In this document: positions 23,746-33,418 of the stretch, piece after piece
How positions within the stretch are numbered: position 1 is the first letter of the stretch
How the letters are laid out: every line of letters starts with the position of its first letter
DNA from: Brachybacterium equifaecis
GTDB lineage: Bacteria > Actinomycetota > Actinomycetes > Actinomycetales > Dermabacteraceae
Reading direction: 5' to 3'
NCBI RefSeq assembly: GCF_023509525.1
Contig: NZ_JAKNCJ010000006.1
Span: forward strand, 1 to 64,000
Length of the DNA stretch: 64,000 nt
Notes under the pieces: generated by a model
What the model was told of the DNA's origin: nothing
The model's database searches: none
What the model saw: only the letters and a program-made list of their open reading frames with translations
Program-made: the position numbers and the translations under genes

Positions 23746-24330
23746 TCAGAGCGAGCGGATCACGCGCGCCGGGCTGCCGACGGCGAGAGAGCGGGCCGGG
23801 ATGTCCTTGGTGACCACGGAGCCGGCGCCGATGACGCTGTCACTGCCGATGCTCACGCCGGGGCACACGATGGCGCCGCCGCCGATCCACACGTTGTCGC
23901 CGATGGTGATGCGCTCGGCGGCCTCCCAGCCCTCGCGCCGGGGCTGCGGCTCGAGGGGATGCACGGGCGTGAGCAGCTGGACGTTGGTCGCGATCTGGCA
24001 GTTCGCGCCGATGCGGATGTCCACGACGTCCAGCGCCACCAGGCCGTAGTTGACGAACGTGCCGGCGCCGATGTGGATCCGGGTCCCGTAGTCCACGCGC
24101 AGCGGCGCACGCACATGGGCACCGTCCCCGAATGTGCCCAGGAGCTCCTTCAGGATCTCCTGGGAGCCGTCCGGATCCCCGGCGTAGGCGTCGTTGAAGC
24201 GGGCGGTCAGTGCGAGACCGCGACGGTAGGCCGACTGGATCTCGGGATCGTCGGCGATGTACCAGTCGCCCTCGATCATGCGCTGGTGCGCGGAGCGGGC
24301 GTCATCGGGGTCGATCGCGAAGGGCTCCAT
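23746..24330 (-). CDS. sugar O-acetyltransferase (maltose/galactoside type)
   Basis: 194 residues. An N-terminal maltose-acetyltransferase cap (MIEGDWYIADDPEIQSAYRR) precedes left-handed beta-helix hexapeptide repeats (IRIGANCQIATNVQLLTPVHP, ITIGDNVWIGGGAIVCPGV). The histidine in TPVHPLEPQPRRE is the expected catalytic base. It acetylates sugars from acetyl-CoA. Stands alone between the SDR gene and the divergent YchJ gene. Confidence 0.92.
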   Translation of the reverse strand: MEPFAIDPDDARSAHQRMIEGDWYIADDPEIQSAYRRGLALTARFNDAYAGDPDGSQEILKELLGTFGDGAHVRAPLRVDYGTRIHIGAGTFVNYGLVALDVVDIRIGANCQIATNVQLLTPVHPLEPQPRREGWEAAERITIGDNVWIGGGAIVCPGVSIGSDSVIGAGSVVTKDIPARSLAVGSPARVIRSL

Positions 24331-24465
24331 GCCTCGACCCTATGCGCCATCCTCGCGCCCGGTCGATCGCACGCGCGAGGACGGGCACGCGCGAGGTCGG
24401 ACGGGGTGGGATTGCAGTGACGCGGGGCGGGCGCGGGGCGGCACGGCGGGGGCGATACTGGAGCG

Positions 24466-24900
24466 ATGAATGCCTCCGGTCCTCCTCCCTCTCGTGGAGA
24501 GGGCTCCGCCTGCCCCTGCGGGAGCGGAGCGGCGCAGGAGCAGTGCTGCGGTCCCGTCCTCGCCGGGGAGCGACCCGCCGCGACGGCTGAGGAGCTGATG
24601 CGCTCCCGCTTCACGGCCTTCGCCCTCGCAGACCTGGATCATCTGCTCGCGAGCTGGGATCCCGCGCATCGGCCGAGCCGCGAGGAGCTCGCATCGACCT
24701 GGGATCCCGCGCTGCGCTGGACCCGCCTGCGGATCCTGGACGTCGAGGGCGGCGGGCAGGAGGACGCCACCGGGATCGTGGAGTTCGCGGCGCTCGCGCG
24801 CGGGCCGGAGGGCAAGGTGCGGCTCCACGAGCGCAGCAGGTTCCGGCGGATCCCGCTGCACCCGGGATGGGTCTACGTCGACGGGGAGATCGCTCCGTGA
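24466..24900 (+). CDS. YchJ-family SEC-C motif protein
   Basis: 144 residues: an N-terminal SEC-C zinc motif (CPCGSG...CCGP, about 16-29) followed by the NTF2-like YchJ domain (TAEELMRSRFTAFALADLDHLL, HERSRFRRI). Conserved in bacteria, function not established. GGAG lies just before the ATG. Confidence 0.93.
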   Translation: MNASGPPPSRGEGSACPCGSGAAQEQCCGPVLAGERPAATAEELMRSRFTAFALADLDHLLASWDPAHRPSREELASTWDPALRWTRLRILDVEGGGQEDATGIVEFAALARGPEGKVRLHERSRFRRIPLHPGWVYVDGEIAP

Positions 24901-24928
24901 TCCCCGTGGATCCTCGCGGCGCGGCCGA

Positions 24929-25102
24929 TCAGCGGCGCAGCAGGCCCTTGACGGTCTGAGCGGTCTCGTTCTTCCAGCGCTCCAGGGCGTTCTTCGGGTG
25001 CAGTCGATCCACGAGCTCGTCGATGTCTGCGGCAAGGTTGTCCTGGCGGCGGTCCGCCTCCTTGCGCATGTCCTCGAGCGTGGTCTTGCTCTTCTTGGCC
25101 AC
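24929..25102 (-). CDS. DUF3618 domain small protein
   Basis: 57 residues, highly charged helix (TLEDMRKEADRRQDNLAADI then DELVDRLHPKNALERWKNE) of the DUF3618 type, common in actinobacteria next to phage-holin-like membrane proteins. The start is GTG at 25102, six bases after a perfect GGAGG; the ATG at 25114 lies before that site and is rejected. Confidence 0.8.
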   Translation of the reverse strand: MAKKSKTTLEDMRKEADRRQDNLAADIDELVDRLHPKNALERWKNETAQTVKGLLRR

Positions 25103-25205
25103 TGCTGCCTCCATGTCGGTACGAGCGCTTTGCCTCCCGATGGTACCGCGCTCCCCTCCGAGCCCGGCACGGCGATGCCCGCCCGACCGCTACGCTGGTG
25201 CGAGC

Positions 25206-25287
25206 GCGCGGATGGCGGAATCGGTAGACGCGCTGGATTTAGGTTCCAGTGCCTTCGGGCGTGCGGGTTCGATTCCCGCTTCGCGCA
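25206..25287 (+). tRNA. tRNA-Leu (TAG)
   Basis: A class II tRNA: acceptor GCGCGGA with TTCGCGC, D arm GGCGGAATCGGTAGACGC, anticodon arm CTGGA-TTTAGGT-TCCAG with anticodon TAG, a variable arm TGCCTTCGGGCGT, T arm GCGGGTTCGATTCCCGC, discriminator A. CCA is not encoded. Confidence 0.96.
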
Positions 25288-25356
25288 CCGCTCCCCCTCC
25301 AGGGGCCGCTCCGGCGCGGCCGGGGGTCCTCGCGCGGCCCCGCGTAGGGTGGAGGG

Positions 25357-26067
25357 ATGACACTCTTCGGCCTCGTGCGGCACGGTCAGACGGACTACAA
25401 CGCCCGGAACCTGTTCCAGGGCTCCTCCGATATCCCCCTCAACGCCACCGGCATCGAGCAGGCGCACCGCGCCCTCGACCACGTGCCGGATCTCGACTGG
25501 GACCTGGTGGTCTCCTCCCCCCTCCAGCGCGCCGAGCAGACTGCTCGCATCATCGGCGAGGACCACGGGATCCCCTTCGGAGGCACCTTCGCCGACCTCT
25601 CCGAGATCGATTGGGGCGAGGCGGAGGGGAGGGACGTCGCCGAGATGGAGGCCCTCTATCCCGACCGCAGCTTCCCCGGCCGCGAGGACCACCAGCATGT
25701 CGCGGACCGCGGGTACGACGCTCTCGAGCGCCTCGCCGATCTCTACCCGGGCAAGCGCATCCTCGTCGTCGCGCACGGCACGATCATCCGCTTCCTCCTC
25801 TCGGGCATCGCCGAGCAGGCGCTGGACTCGATCCCGAACGCGACCCTGTCGATCGTCACCCTGGAGGGCACGACCTGGGGTGTGGAGATGATCGCGAACA
25901 CCGCGGTGCGCAACACCGTGCGCACGAGCTCCCGGGAGCAGAACCCCCGGTTCGTGCTCGCGCACCGCCATGTGCAGCCCGGCGGCGATCCGGTGGCGGC
26001 GAAGGACCAGGATCCGCGCGTCCAGGCCGCTCTCGATCCGACCGGCCCGACGGAGCAGATCCGATGA
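25357..26067 (+). CDS. histidine phosphatase-family protein (phosphoglycerate-mutase-like)
   Basis: 236 residues. The phosphohistidine loop is LVRHGQTDYNARNLFQG at the N-terminus; the second catalytic histidine is in ILVVAHGTIIRFLL. The C-terminal 60 residues are extra. Likely a broad phosphatase. Coupled by ATGA to the DUF4916 gene; both might form a small phosphate or nucleotide-hydrolysis operon. Confidence 0.9.
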   Translation: MTLFGLVRHGQTDYNARNLFQGSSDIPLNATGIEQAHRALDHVPDLDWDLVVSSPLQRAEQTARIIGEDHGIPFGGTFADLSEIDWGEAEGRDVAEMEALYPDRSFPGREDHQHVADRGYDALERLADLYPGKRILVVAHGTIIRFLLSGIAEQALDSIPNATLSIVTLEGTTWGVEMIANTAVRNTVRTSSREQNPRFVLAHRHVQPGGDPVAAKDQDPRVQAALDPTGPTEQIR

Positions 26068-26600
26068 CCCGCACCGCCGTGGACGCCGAAGGCGCGTGGT
26101 TCGAGCCCGACCGCATGGCCGAGCTGCGCCGCCAGCTCCCGATCCCCTACATCGACGTGGTGCCTGTGCGCACAGATCCCGACGGAGCGATCCGCCAGGT
26201 GGGCCTGCTGCTGCGCGCCTCCGGCGAGGGCCGCATCGTGCGCGCGATCGTCTCCGGGCGGGTGCTCGTGCACGAGACCCTGCGCGATGCGATCGGCCGG
26301 CACGTGGAGAAGGACCTTGGCCCTCTCGCCATGCCGCGGATCCCGGTGAGCCCGGTGCCGTTCACGGTCGCCGAGTACTTCCCGACGCCCGGCGTCTCGC
26401 TGTTCACCGATCCTCGGCAGCACGCGATCTCCCTCGCGTACATCGTCCCGATCCACGGCGAGGCCGCGCCCCAGGAGGATGCCCTCGAGCTCACCTGGTT
26501 CGACGCGGCAGAGCTCGCCGGCAGCGCAGTCCTCGGCGAGCTCGAGCACGGCCAGGACGTCATCGTGCGCAGGGCGCTCGCCCACGCCGGGCTGATCTGA
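26064..26600 (+). CDS. DUF4916 (NUDIX-like) protein
   Basis: 178 residues beginning TRTAVDAEGAWFEPDRM after the initiator, with IPYIDVVPVRTD and AEYFPTPGVSLFTDPRQHA, the actinobacterial DUF4916 plan. The fold is NUDIX-like, but the G-x5-E-x7-REUxEE hydrolase box is not apparent, so hydrolase activity is doubtful. Four-base overlap with the upstream phosphatase; ends just before a strong hairpin. Confidence 0.85.
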   Translation: MTRTAVDAEGAWFEPDRMAELRRQLPIPYIDVVPVRTDPDGAIRQVGLLLRASGEGRIVRAIVSGRVLVHETLRDAIGRHVEKDLGPLAMPRIPVSPVPFTVAEYFPTPGVSLFTDPRQHAISLAYIVPIHGEAAPQEDALELTWFDAAELAGSAVLGELEHGQDVIVRRALAHAGLI

Positions 26601-26605
26601 ACCGG

Positions 26606-26643
26606 AACGGGGCCCGCGGGGGCGGATCCGCGCGGGCCCCGTT
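26606..26643. terminator. bidirectional terminator hairpin
   Basis: Perfect 13-bp stem: AACGGGGCCCGCG (26606-26618) with CGCGGGCCCCGTT (26631-26643), loop 12 bases. It separates the convergent DUF4916 and rdgB genes. Confidence 0.8.
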
Positions 26644-26673
26644 CGCAGGGCGGTCAGCACCGCCCTGCGCGCG

Positions 26674-27321
26674 TCAGCCGAGCAGCGCGCCGATGTGCGC
26701 GGCGAGGGCCCGGAACGCGGTGCCCCGATGGGAGATCGCATCCTTCTCGGCGGCCGACAGCTCCGCCGAGGTCCGGGACTCTCCGTCCGGGACGAACAGC
26801 GGGTCGTAGCCGAAGCCGCCGGTCCCGCGGCGCGACGTCAACAGCCGGCCCGTCATCTCGCCGTGCTCCACGATCTCCTGGCCGTCCGGCGCCACGAGCG
26901 CGGCGGCGCAGACGAACCGGGCCCCGCGGTGCTCCGGCGCGATGTCGCCGAGCTGTGCGAGAAGGAGGTCGTTGTTGGCCTCGTCATCGCCGTGGCGCCC
27001 GCTCCAGCGCGCGGAGAAGATCCCGGGGCAGCCGTTCAGGACATCCACCGCCAGTCCGGAGTCGTCGGCCACGGCGATGAGCCCCGTGGCCGCGTGCGCC
27101 GCCCGGGCCTTCAGCAGCGCGTTGCCCGCGAAGGTCACCTGGTCCTCGACGACATCGGGCAGCTCCAGGCCTGCCGCGGAGACGAGCATCCCCGGCGCGA
27201 AGCCCGGGACCCGCCGGGCGAGGATGCGCTCGAGCTCGACGAGCTTGCCCTGGTTGTGGGTGGCGAGGATGACACGGGGCTGGACGGGCGCGTCGTGGGC
27301 TGCGCCTGCAGGAGCGGTCAT
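26674..27321 (-). CDS. rdgB: RdgB/HAM1 non-canonical purine NTP pyrophosphatase
   Basis: 215 residues. The substrate motif [17 protein letters not shown] near the N-terminus, the metal-binding [10 protein letters not shown], and the C-terminal HRGTAFRAL define the ITPase family, which cleaves ITP, dITP and XTP to keep them out of DNA and RNA. The start overlaps rph by ATGA. Last gene of the murI-MBL-rph-rdgB operon. Confidence 0.96.
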   Translation of the reverse strand: MTAPAGAAHDAPVQPRVILATHNQGKLVELERILARRVPGFAPGMLVSAAGLELPDVVEDQVTFAGNALLKARAAHAATGLIAVADDSGLAVDVLNGCPGIFSARWSGRHGDDEANNDLLLAQLGDIAPEHRGARFVCAAALVAPDGQEIVEHGEMTGRLLTSRRGTGGFGYDPLFVPDGESRTSAELSAAEKDAISHRGTAFRALAAHIGALLG

Positions 27322-28118
27322 CGCGACTGCTCCAGGACGCTCGCCTGGATCTCGCGCAGGCTGCGGCAGCCGCCGTCGGCCAGATCCAGCAGCGCGTTCA
27401 GCTCCGCGCGGTCGAAGGGCGTGCCCTCGGCGGTCCCCTGGACCTCGACGAACGCGCCGGAGCCGGTCATCACGACGTTCATGTCGGTGCCCGCAGCGAC
27501 ATCCTCGCGGTACTCGAGATCGAGGACCGGGGCGCCGTCGACGATGCCCACGCTGATCGCGCTCACCGAGTCGGTGAGGACCTCGCGCGCGGCAGGGATC
27601 GAGGAGTGCAGCTTCCCCCAGGCGATCGCGTCCGCGAGAGCGACATAGGCCCCGGTGATCGCCGCGGTGCGCGTGCCGCCGTCGGCCTGCAGCACGTCGC
27701 AGTCGATCTGGATGGTGTTCTCCCCGAGGGCCTTCATGTCGACCACGGCGCGCAGCGAGCGGCCGATCAGCCGGGAGATCTCGTGGGTGCGCCCGCCGAT
27801 CTTCCCCTTGACGCTCTCGCGGTCCGTGCGGGAGTTCGTGGCGCGCGGCAGCATCGCGTACTCGGCGGTGACCCAGCCGGTTCCCGACCCCTTCTTCCAG
27901 CGCGGCACCCCTGCGGTGAACGAGGCGGCGCACAGCACGCGCGTCTTGCCGAACTCGATCAGGGCGCTGCCCTCCGCGTGGTCGAGCCAGCCGCGGGTGA
28001 TGCGGACCTCGCGCAGCTGATCGGCGGTGCGGCCGTCGACCCTGCTCCCGGTGCGCGGGGGCGATGAGGTCTCCGCGCCGGGGGTGCCGGATGCCGCCTG
28101 GGGGTCGATCGCGCTCAT
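27318..28118 (-). CDS. rph: ribonuclease PH
   Basis: 266 residues. After a variable N-terminus of about 30 residues: [39 protein letters not shown] (the conserved arginine-rich active site) and [20 protein letters not shown], all RNase PH signatures. It trims tRNA 3' ends by phosphorolysis, acting as a hexamer. Coupled to rdgB. Confidence 0.97.
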   Translation of the reverse strand: MSAIDPQAASGTPGAETSSPPRTGSRVDGRTADQLREVRITRGWLDHAEGSALIEFGKTRVLCAASFTAGVPRWKKGSGTGWVTAEYAMLPRATNSRTDRESVKGKIGGRTHEISRLIGRSLRAVVDMKALGENTIQIDCDVLQADGGTRTAAITGAYVALADAIAWGKLHSSIPAAREVLTDSVSAISVGIVDGAPVLDLEYREDVAAGTDMNVVMTGSGAFVEVQGTAEGTPFDRAELNALLDLADGGCRSLREIQASVLEQSR

Positions 28119-28176
28119 GAGCCAACTTCCTGCTGTGGGGCGCCGGGCCGGTCCCGGCGTCGCCCTTCGAGGATAG

Positions 28177-28992
28177 TCAGACCCCGGCGCCGACGACGCT
28201 CACGGCCGCGGCCGTGAGCGGGTGATATGTGCCGGGCCTGGCAAGGGAGATCGGACCGGAGTACTGGGCGCGGGCCTCCGCCTCCGTCACCACGGGGTTC
28301 GTCCAGGCGGCGATGTGGGTCAGCACGAGCGAGCGGGCGCCCGCGGCTGCGGCAGCCTCGCCCGCGCGCTTCCCGGTCAGGTGCACGCCGGTGAAGCGGT
28401 CGTCACGGCCCTCGATGTATCCGGCCTCGCAGAGGAAGACGTCTGCATCGCGCGCCAGCTCGTTCAGCCGCTCGCAGGCGTCGGTGTCGCCCGAGTACGT
28501 GAGCACCGCTCCGTCGGCGCCGGTGATGCGGAAGCCGTAGGCCTCCACAGGATGCAGCACCTCGCCCGTCTCGATCTCCAGCGGGCCGATCCGGAACTGC
28601 AGTCCGTCATGCAGCGCATGGTGGGTGAAGGGGATGGCGGGGGCGCCGTCGGGCAGGTCATCGTGACGGTCCATCACGCCGCGCAGTCGCCGCGCCAGGG
28701 ACGGCGGGCCGTAGATGGGCAGCTGCGGGAGGTCGGTGCGCTCGTGATACGCCCAGAACACCTCGAGACCGGTGATGTCGAGGAAGTGGTCGGGGTGCAG
28801 GTGGGAGAAGATGACGGCGTCGAGGTCAGCAGGGTCGATGAGGTCCTGCAGGGGCCCGAAAGCCCCGCTGCCGAGGTCCAGGAGCACACGCCAGGTGCGC
28901 CCCTCGGAGTCGACCTCCTCCACCAGATAGCTGGAGGCTGCGCTCTCCGGCCCGGCGAAGCTGCCGCTGCAGCCGATCACATGCACTCTCAC
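28177..28992 (-). CDS. MBL-fold metal-dependent hydrolase
   Basis: 271 residues. The metal motif [14 protein letters not shown] (HxHxDH), the histidine in [11 protein letters not shown], the aspartate in [11 protein letters not shown] and the final histidine in VLTHIAAW resemble RNase Z/ElaC-like and cyclic-phosphodiesterase-type MBL enzymes. The GTG start at 28992 shares GTGA with the murI stop. Conserved between murI and rph in actinobacteria; an RNA-processing role is plausible from the partner rph. Confidence 0.88.
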   Translation of the reverse strand: MRVHVIGCSGSFAGPESAASSYLVEEVDSEGRTWRVLLDLGSGAFGPLQDLIDPADLDAVIFSHLHPDHFLDITGLEVFWAYHERTDLPQLPIYGPPSLARRLRGVMDRHDDLPDGAPAIPFTHHALHDGLQFRIGPLEIETGEVLHPVEAYGFRITGADGAVLTYSGDTDACERLNELARDADVFLCEAGYIEGRDDRFTGVHLTGKRAGEAAAAAGARSLVLTHIAAWTNPVVTEAEARAQYSGPISLARPGTYHPLTAAAVSVVGAGV

Positions 28993-29801
28993 AGGGTCAC
29001 CGCCGGAAGGGTCGAGGTCATCGTCAGGGCGGGTCCGAGGAACCTGCGCGACAGACGCGAGAAGGAGGAGCCGGCGCCCGCGGGGGCGGTCTCGGCGAAC
29101 ACGTGCGCGGGGGGATGCTCCGCCGAGCGCAGGAGGTCCCCGGCGCGCAGTTGGCGGTAGACGTCCAGCGCCGTCTCCTCCGCCGAGGAGACGAGGGTGA
29201 CCTCGGGACCCATCACGTAGCTGATGGGCCCGGCGAGCATCGGGTAGTGCGTGCAGCCGAGGACCAGCGTGTCCACCCCGGCCCGGCGGATGGGCTCGAG
29301 GTACTCCTCGGCGACCTCGAGGATCTCGTCGCCGCTGATCTCTCCGCGCTCCACGAACTCCACGAAGCGGGGGCAGGCGGCGGAGGTGATCTCCAGGGCG
29401 GGGGCCGCGGCGAAGGCGTCCTCGTAGGCGCGGGAGGAGACGGTGGCGCGGGTGCCGATGACCCCGATGCGGCCGTTGCGCGTGGCCGCGACCGCCCGGC
29501 GCACTGCGGGCTGGATGACTTCGATGACCGGCACGTCGTAGCGCTCGCGCGCATCGCGCAGCACGGCGGAGCTCGCCGTGTTGCAGGCGATCACCAGCAT
29601 CTTCACCCCGCGCTCGACGAGGGAGTCCATGATCGACAGGGCCAGAGCCCGGACCTCGGCGATGGGGCGGGGGCCATAAGGCGTGTGCGCGGTGTCCCCG
29701 ATGTAGAGCAGCTCCTCGGCGGGCAGCTGATCCAGGATCGCGCGGGCGACCGTGAGCCCCCCGACTCCAGAGTCGAAGATCCCGATCGGCGCGCTGTTCA
29801 T
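28989..29801 (-). CDS. murI: glutamate racemase
   Basis: 270 residues starting at the conserved [20 protein letters not shown]; an in-frame ATG 22 codons upstream gives a non-conserved extension and is rejected. The two catalytic cysteines are in VIACNTASS and LGCTHYPML. It supplies D-glutamate for peptidoglycan. First gene of the murI-MBL-rph-rdgB operon. Confidence 0.96.
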   Translation of the reverse strand: MNSAPIGIFDSGVGGLTVARAILDQLPAEELLYIGDTAHTPYGPRPIAEVRALALSIMDSLVERGVKMLVIACNTASSAVLRDARERYDVPVIEVIQPAVRRAVAATRNGRIGVIGTRATVSSRAYEDAFAAAPALEITSAACPRFVEFVERGEISGDEILEVAEEYLEPIRRAGVDTLVLGCTHYPMLAGPISYVMGPEVTLVSSAEETALDVYRQLRAGDLLRSAEHPPAHVFAETAPAGAGSSFSRLSRRFLGPALTMTSTLPAVTL

Positions 29802-29916
29802 CCGCACCACCGTATGCAAAGTCCGTGCGCACGGCAGTGATGGCGCGCTCACTGCGCGGGACATCACACGCGCCCGGAATGCCGGACGTGCAGGTGCCGG
29901 GCCCTGATCAGAGCCC

Positions 29917-30564
29917 TCAGCGATGCTCGAGCGCGCTCAGGAGGCTCTCCTGGAGCCAGGTCAGCAGCTCGTACACGGCGGCCACGATCTCGCCGCCGGC
30001 GACGTCGCCATCCTCCACGGGCGGGACGTCCTCGACCTGCTCGCCGATCTGCTGGAGCATCCGCAGAGTCTCGAACTCGCCGTCGCGCGTGATCGAGAGG
30101 CGATCGGCCAGCACGAGCCGCATGTCGTTCAGCCCCCGCAGCCACACGGGGACGTCCTCCTGTCCGAGCGCGACCTCCTCGCGGCCGGATCCGGGACGGT
30201 CGAGCATCCGGATCATGCGCAGGAGGTCCTCGAGCTTCTCCTCGGCGAGGGCCTGCTGGCCGAAGCGGCGGAACTCGCCTGCGACCTGCGGATCCTCGGA
30301 GGCGGCAGGAAAGAGGCGCTGGACGGCGGAGTCGACGGGCTCGCGGCTGGGCGCACCGGCGAGCTCCGCCTCGAGTCGCTGGAGGGGGTCGTCCGACTGC
30401 GCTGCCTGCTGGACGGCCTCGGGAGCCGGACGCTCCTGGAGCTGCAGATCATGGCGGATCAGCTCGCGCACTTCCTGCGCGACCTGGGCGATGATCGCCC
30501 TCTCCTCGCCCTCCAGCCGACAGGTGAGGGTGCCGCCCGGCCGGGGGCGGAACGCGTGCGCCAT
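29917..30564 (-). CDS. DUF2017 protein, clpS partner
   Basis: 215 residues: [20 protein letters not shown] after the initiator, then [34 protein letters not shown] and [19 protein letters not shown]. This actinobacterial family of unknown function nearly always follows clpS, here with a one-base TGATG overlap, which implies a role with N-degron delivery or its control. Soluble, largely helical. Confidence 0.87.
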   Translation of the reverse strand: MAHAFRPRPGGTLTCRLEGEERAIIAQVAQEVRELIRHDLQLQERPAPEAVQQAAQSDDPLQRLEAELAGAPSREPVDSAVQRLFPAASEDPQVAGEFRRFGQQALAEEKLEDLLRMIRMLDRPGSGREEVALGQEDVPVWLRGLNDMRLVLADRLSITRDGEFETLRMLQQIGEQVEDVPPVEDGDVAGGEIVAAVYELLTWLQESLLSALEHR

Positions 30565-30896
30565 CAGTCCTGTCCCGAGGGCTCGAGGGTCGCCTGCAGG
30601 CCGAAGGAGTGCATGGCCTGGACGTCCGTCTCGATCTGCTCTCGCGAGCCGCGCGAGACGATCGCGCGGCCCTGCTCGTGGACCTGCTGCATGAGAGCGC
30701 CGGCGCGGGCGCGGCTGAAGCCGAAGTAGGTGCGGAAGACGTGCACCACGTAGCTCATGAGGTTGACGGGGTCGTTGTGGACGACGGCCTGCCAGGGGCC
30801 GTCGCCGAGCGAGCCGAACACGCTGCTGCGCTCCTGCTCGAGCACGCCCGTGCCGGCGCTCCCCCTGCGCGGGGCCCGCGGATCGGTGCCGTCCAT
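30564..30896 (-). CDS. clpS: Clp protease adaptor ClpS
   Basis: 110 residues; the ClpS core runs PWQAVVHNDPVNLMSYVVHV (the VVHNDPVN substrate pocket) to HEQGRAIVSRGSREQIE. It delivers N-end-rule substrates to ClpC/ClpP. The N-terminal 30 residues are a flexible tail. Divergent promoter region lies between it and the helicase's end at 31004. Confidence 0.95.
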   Translation of the reverse strand: MDGTDPRAPRRGSAGTGVLEQERSSVFGSLGDGPWQAVVHNDPVNLMSYVVHVFRTYFGFSRARAGALMQQVHEQGRAIVSRGSREQIETDVQAMHSFGLQATLEPSGQD

Positions 30897-31003
30897 TCCT
30901 CATCCCCTTCCTGCGAAGCTGGCCTCGAAGTCTACGGAGGCCCTGCGACATTCGACGTCTGCGACATCCTGCGACCCGCTGGCCGCGCAGCCGCGGGCGC
31001 TCC

Positions 31004-32821
31004 TCAGCGCCGCCCGACGAACCATCCCCGCACCACGTCGATGCGTGCCTGGATCTGCGCGGCATCGGCCTGCGGGACAGCAGGGCCGCCGCAGCGCGAG
31101 CGCAGCGTGGAGTGCACCTGGCCATGGGGGATCCCGGACTTCCGCGACCAGGCGGAGACCAGCGAGCTGAGCTCCTTGCGCAGCTCCATGAGCCGGCGGT
31201 GGTCCACCACCGGGATCGCCCGCTCGGAGGCGTCCGCACCGGATCCCTGCTTGCGGCGCTGCTGCTGGCTGGCCTGGCGCTCCTGCAGGAGCGTGTGCAT
31301 CTGGTCGGCATCCAGCAGTCCCGGGATGCCCAGGAACTCCTGCTCGTCCTCGCTGCCGACGACGCCGCCCGCGCCGTATTCGCCGCCGTCGAACAGCACT
31401 CGGTCGAAGGAAGCCTCCGATTCGAGCGCCTCGAAGGTGAACTCGAGCTGGTCGGACGCCTTCTCCTCGCGGTTCGCCGTCTCCAGGAGGCTCTCGTCCA
31501 GGCCCGTCTCCGCATCGCCCTGGGGGCGGCGGTCCAGCACGTGGTCGCGCTCGTCCTCCATGGCGCTCGCGTGGCCGAGCAGCACGGGGACGGTCGGCAG
31601 GAAGATCGAGGCGGTCTCACCGCGGGTGCGGGAGCGCACGAAACGGCCGACGGCCTGCGCGAAGAACATCGGGGTCGCGGTCGAGGTCGCGTACACCCCG
31701 ACGGTCAGCCGGGGCACGTCCACGCCCTCGGAGACCATGCGCACCGCCACCATCCAGCGGTCGGTGGACCCCGAGAACTCCTCGATGCGCGTGTTCGCGC
31801 CCCCATCGTCCGACAGGACGACGGTGATCGCCTCCCCGGTGATGTCCTGGAGGGTCGCGGCGTAGGCGCGCGCGGCCTTCTGGTCGGTCGCGATCACGAG
31901 TCCGCCGGCGTCGGGCACGTGGCGCCGCATCTCGGTGAGCCGGCGGTCCGCGGCCGAGAGCACCGCCTGCATCCACTCGCCCTTGGGGTCCAGCGCCGTG
32001 CGCCAGGCCTGCTGGGTGATGTCCTTCGTCTCGAGCGCGCCGAGCTGGGCGGAGACCTCATCGCCCGCTTTCGTGCGCCAGTGCATGCGCCCGGAGTACG
32101 TCATGAACATGACGGGGCGCACGACGTGGTCGCGCAGGGCCTCGGCGTAGCCGTAGCTGTAGTCGGCCTTCGACCGCAGGAAGCCCTCGCCGTCCTGCTC
32201 GTAGTGCACGAAGGGGATCTGCGAATCGTCGGAGCGGAAGGGCGTTCCCGTCAGGGACAGGCGCCGCACCGCGGGATCGAAGGCCTCGCGCACCCCATCG
32301 CCCCAGGTCAGGGCGTCACCGGCGTGGTGGATCTCGTCGAGGATCACGAGCGTGCGGTCGGCCTGGGTGCGGGCGCGGTGGAGCGCCGGGTTCATCCCGA
32401 CCTGCGCATAGGTGATCGCGACACCCTGGAACCGCGCCCCGTGGGTGCCCTGGGCGTTGGTGAAGTTCGGGTCGATCGAGATGCCGACGCGGGCTGCGGC
32501 ATCGGCCCATTGGGTCTTCAGGTGCTCGGTGGGGGCGACCACGGTGATGCGGCGCACGACCCCCTCGGCGAGCAGCATCGCGGCGATCTGCAGGGCGAAG
32601 GTGGTCTTGCCTGCGCCCGGGGTCGCGACCGCGAGGAAGTCCCGGGGCGCGCGGGAGCGGTAGAGCTCCAGCGCCTCGGCCTGCCAGGCGCGCAGCTTCG
32701 GGGCGGTGCCCCACGCGGCGCGCTCGGGGAACGCAGGCGGGAGCGTCTGCGCCGCGAAGGTCGAGGGACGGTGCGGTTCAGGATTCTGGGGCGAGGGAAG
32801 TGGTGTCACAGCGCTGACCAC
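31004..32821 (-). CDS. DEAD/DEAH-box superfamily 2 helicase
   Basis: 605 residues. Walker A VATPGAGKTTFALQ, DEIHHAGD (motif II) and SLTGTPFRSD (motif III), then a C-terminal helicase half with MVSEGVDVPRLTVGVYA and AVGRFVRSRTR (motif VI). It resembles the SSL2/type-I-restriction-like helicases common in actinobacteria. The start is GTG at 32821, five bases after a perfect GGAGG; an in-frame GTG at 32860 has no such site. No nuclease partner adjacent. Confidence 0.9.
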   Translation of the reverse strand: MVSAVTPLPSPQNPEPHRPSTFAAQTLPPAFPERAAWGTAPKLRAWQAEALELYRSRAPRDFLAVATPGAGKTTFALQIAAMLLAEGVVRRITVVAPTEHLKTQWADAAARVGISIDPNFTNAQGTHGARFQGVAITYAQVGMNPALHRARTQADRTLVILDEIHHAGDALTWGDGVREAFDPAVRRLSLTGTPFRSDDSQIPFVHYEQDGEGFLRSKADYSYGYAEALRDHVVRPVMFMTYSGRMHWRTKAGDEVSAQLGALETKDITQQAWRTALDPKGEWMQAVLSAADRRLTEMRRHVPDAGGLVIATDQKAARAYAATLQDITGEAITVVLSDDGGANTRIEEFSGSTDRWMVAVRMVSEGVDVPRLTVGVYATSTATPMFFAQAVGRFVRSRTRGETASIFLPTVPVLLGHASAMEDERDHVLDRRPQGDAETGLDESLLETANREEKASDQLEFTFEALESEASFDRVLFDGGEYGAGGVVGSEDEQEFLGIPGLLDADQMHTLLQERQASQQQRRKQGSGADASERAIPVVDHRRLMELRKELSSLVSAWSRKSGIPHGQVHSTLRSRCGGPAVPQADAAQIQARIDVVRGWFVGRR

Positions 32822-32917
32822 GCTACCTCCGGGCGCCGACGATCGAGGCGATCGCGGCACCCGGAGGGGGTGTGAGGTTCTAGCGGTGTGATGTTCCAGC
32901 GGTGCGGGATCCGCCCC

Positions 32918-33277
32918 TCAGCGCCGCCCGCCGAACAGACCCCGGAACCCGCCGCGGCCGCCCTTGCCCTCGCCGTCCCCGTCGCCGGGCTGGCGCAGAC
33001 CGTCGTGGATCTCCTTGCACTGCGGGCAGACCGGGTACTTCTTCGGATCGCGGCCCGGCACCCAGACCTTTCCGCACAGCGCGATCACCGGGGTGCCGTC
33101 CAGCGCCGCCTGGGTGATCTTGTCCCTGCGCACATAGTGGGCGAACCGGTCGTGATCGCCGTCGTCGGTGAGCTCCTCGCGCTCGGCGACCTGGCGGTCC
33201 AGCACAGCGGTCCGGCCAGGAGCCGCTCCGGGATCGGCGCGGTACGGGTCGAGGCGATCGGGATCCGAGGTCGACAT
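32918..33277 (-). CDS. DUF3039 domain protein
   Basis: 119 residues. DRFAHYVRRDKI and VIALCGKVWVPGRDPKKYPVC with CPQC are the hallmark of DUF3039, a small actinobacterial protein with a likely zinc site (C..CPxC). Glycine-rich tail ends GGFRGLFGGRR. Function unknown; it lies just upstream of the helicase in the same direction's neighbourhood (90 bases apart). Confidence 0.9.
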   Translation of the reverse strand: MSTSDPDRLDPYRADPGAAPGRTAVLDRQVAEREELTDDGDHDRFAHYVRRDKITQAALDGTPVIALCGKVWVPGRDPKKYPVCPQCKEIHDGLRQPGDGDGEGKGGRGGFRGLFGGRR

Positions 33278-33418
33278 CGGGGGCTCCTTCTGAGCGGGAA
33301 CGGGGAGGTTCTGCTTCCCCGAGCGTAGCGGGATGGCAGGATCGAGGGCTCCTGCACGCAGCGCTCGCGCCGCGGTCGGTCGTGCGCCCGACGCTCGCGC
33401 ACCGGAAGGACTCCCCGC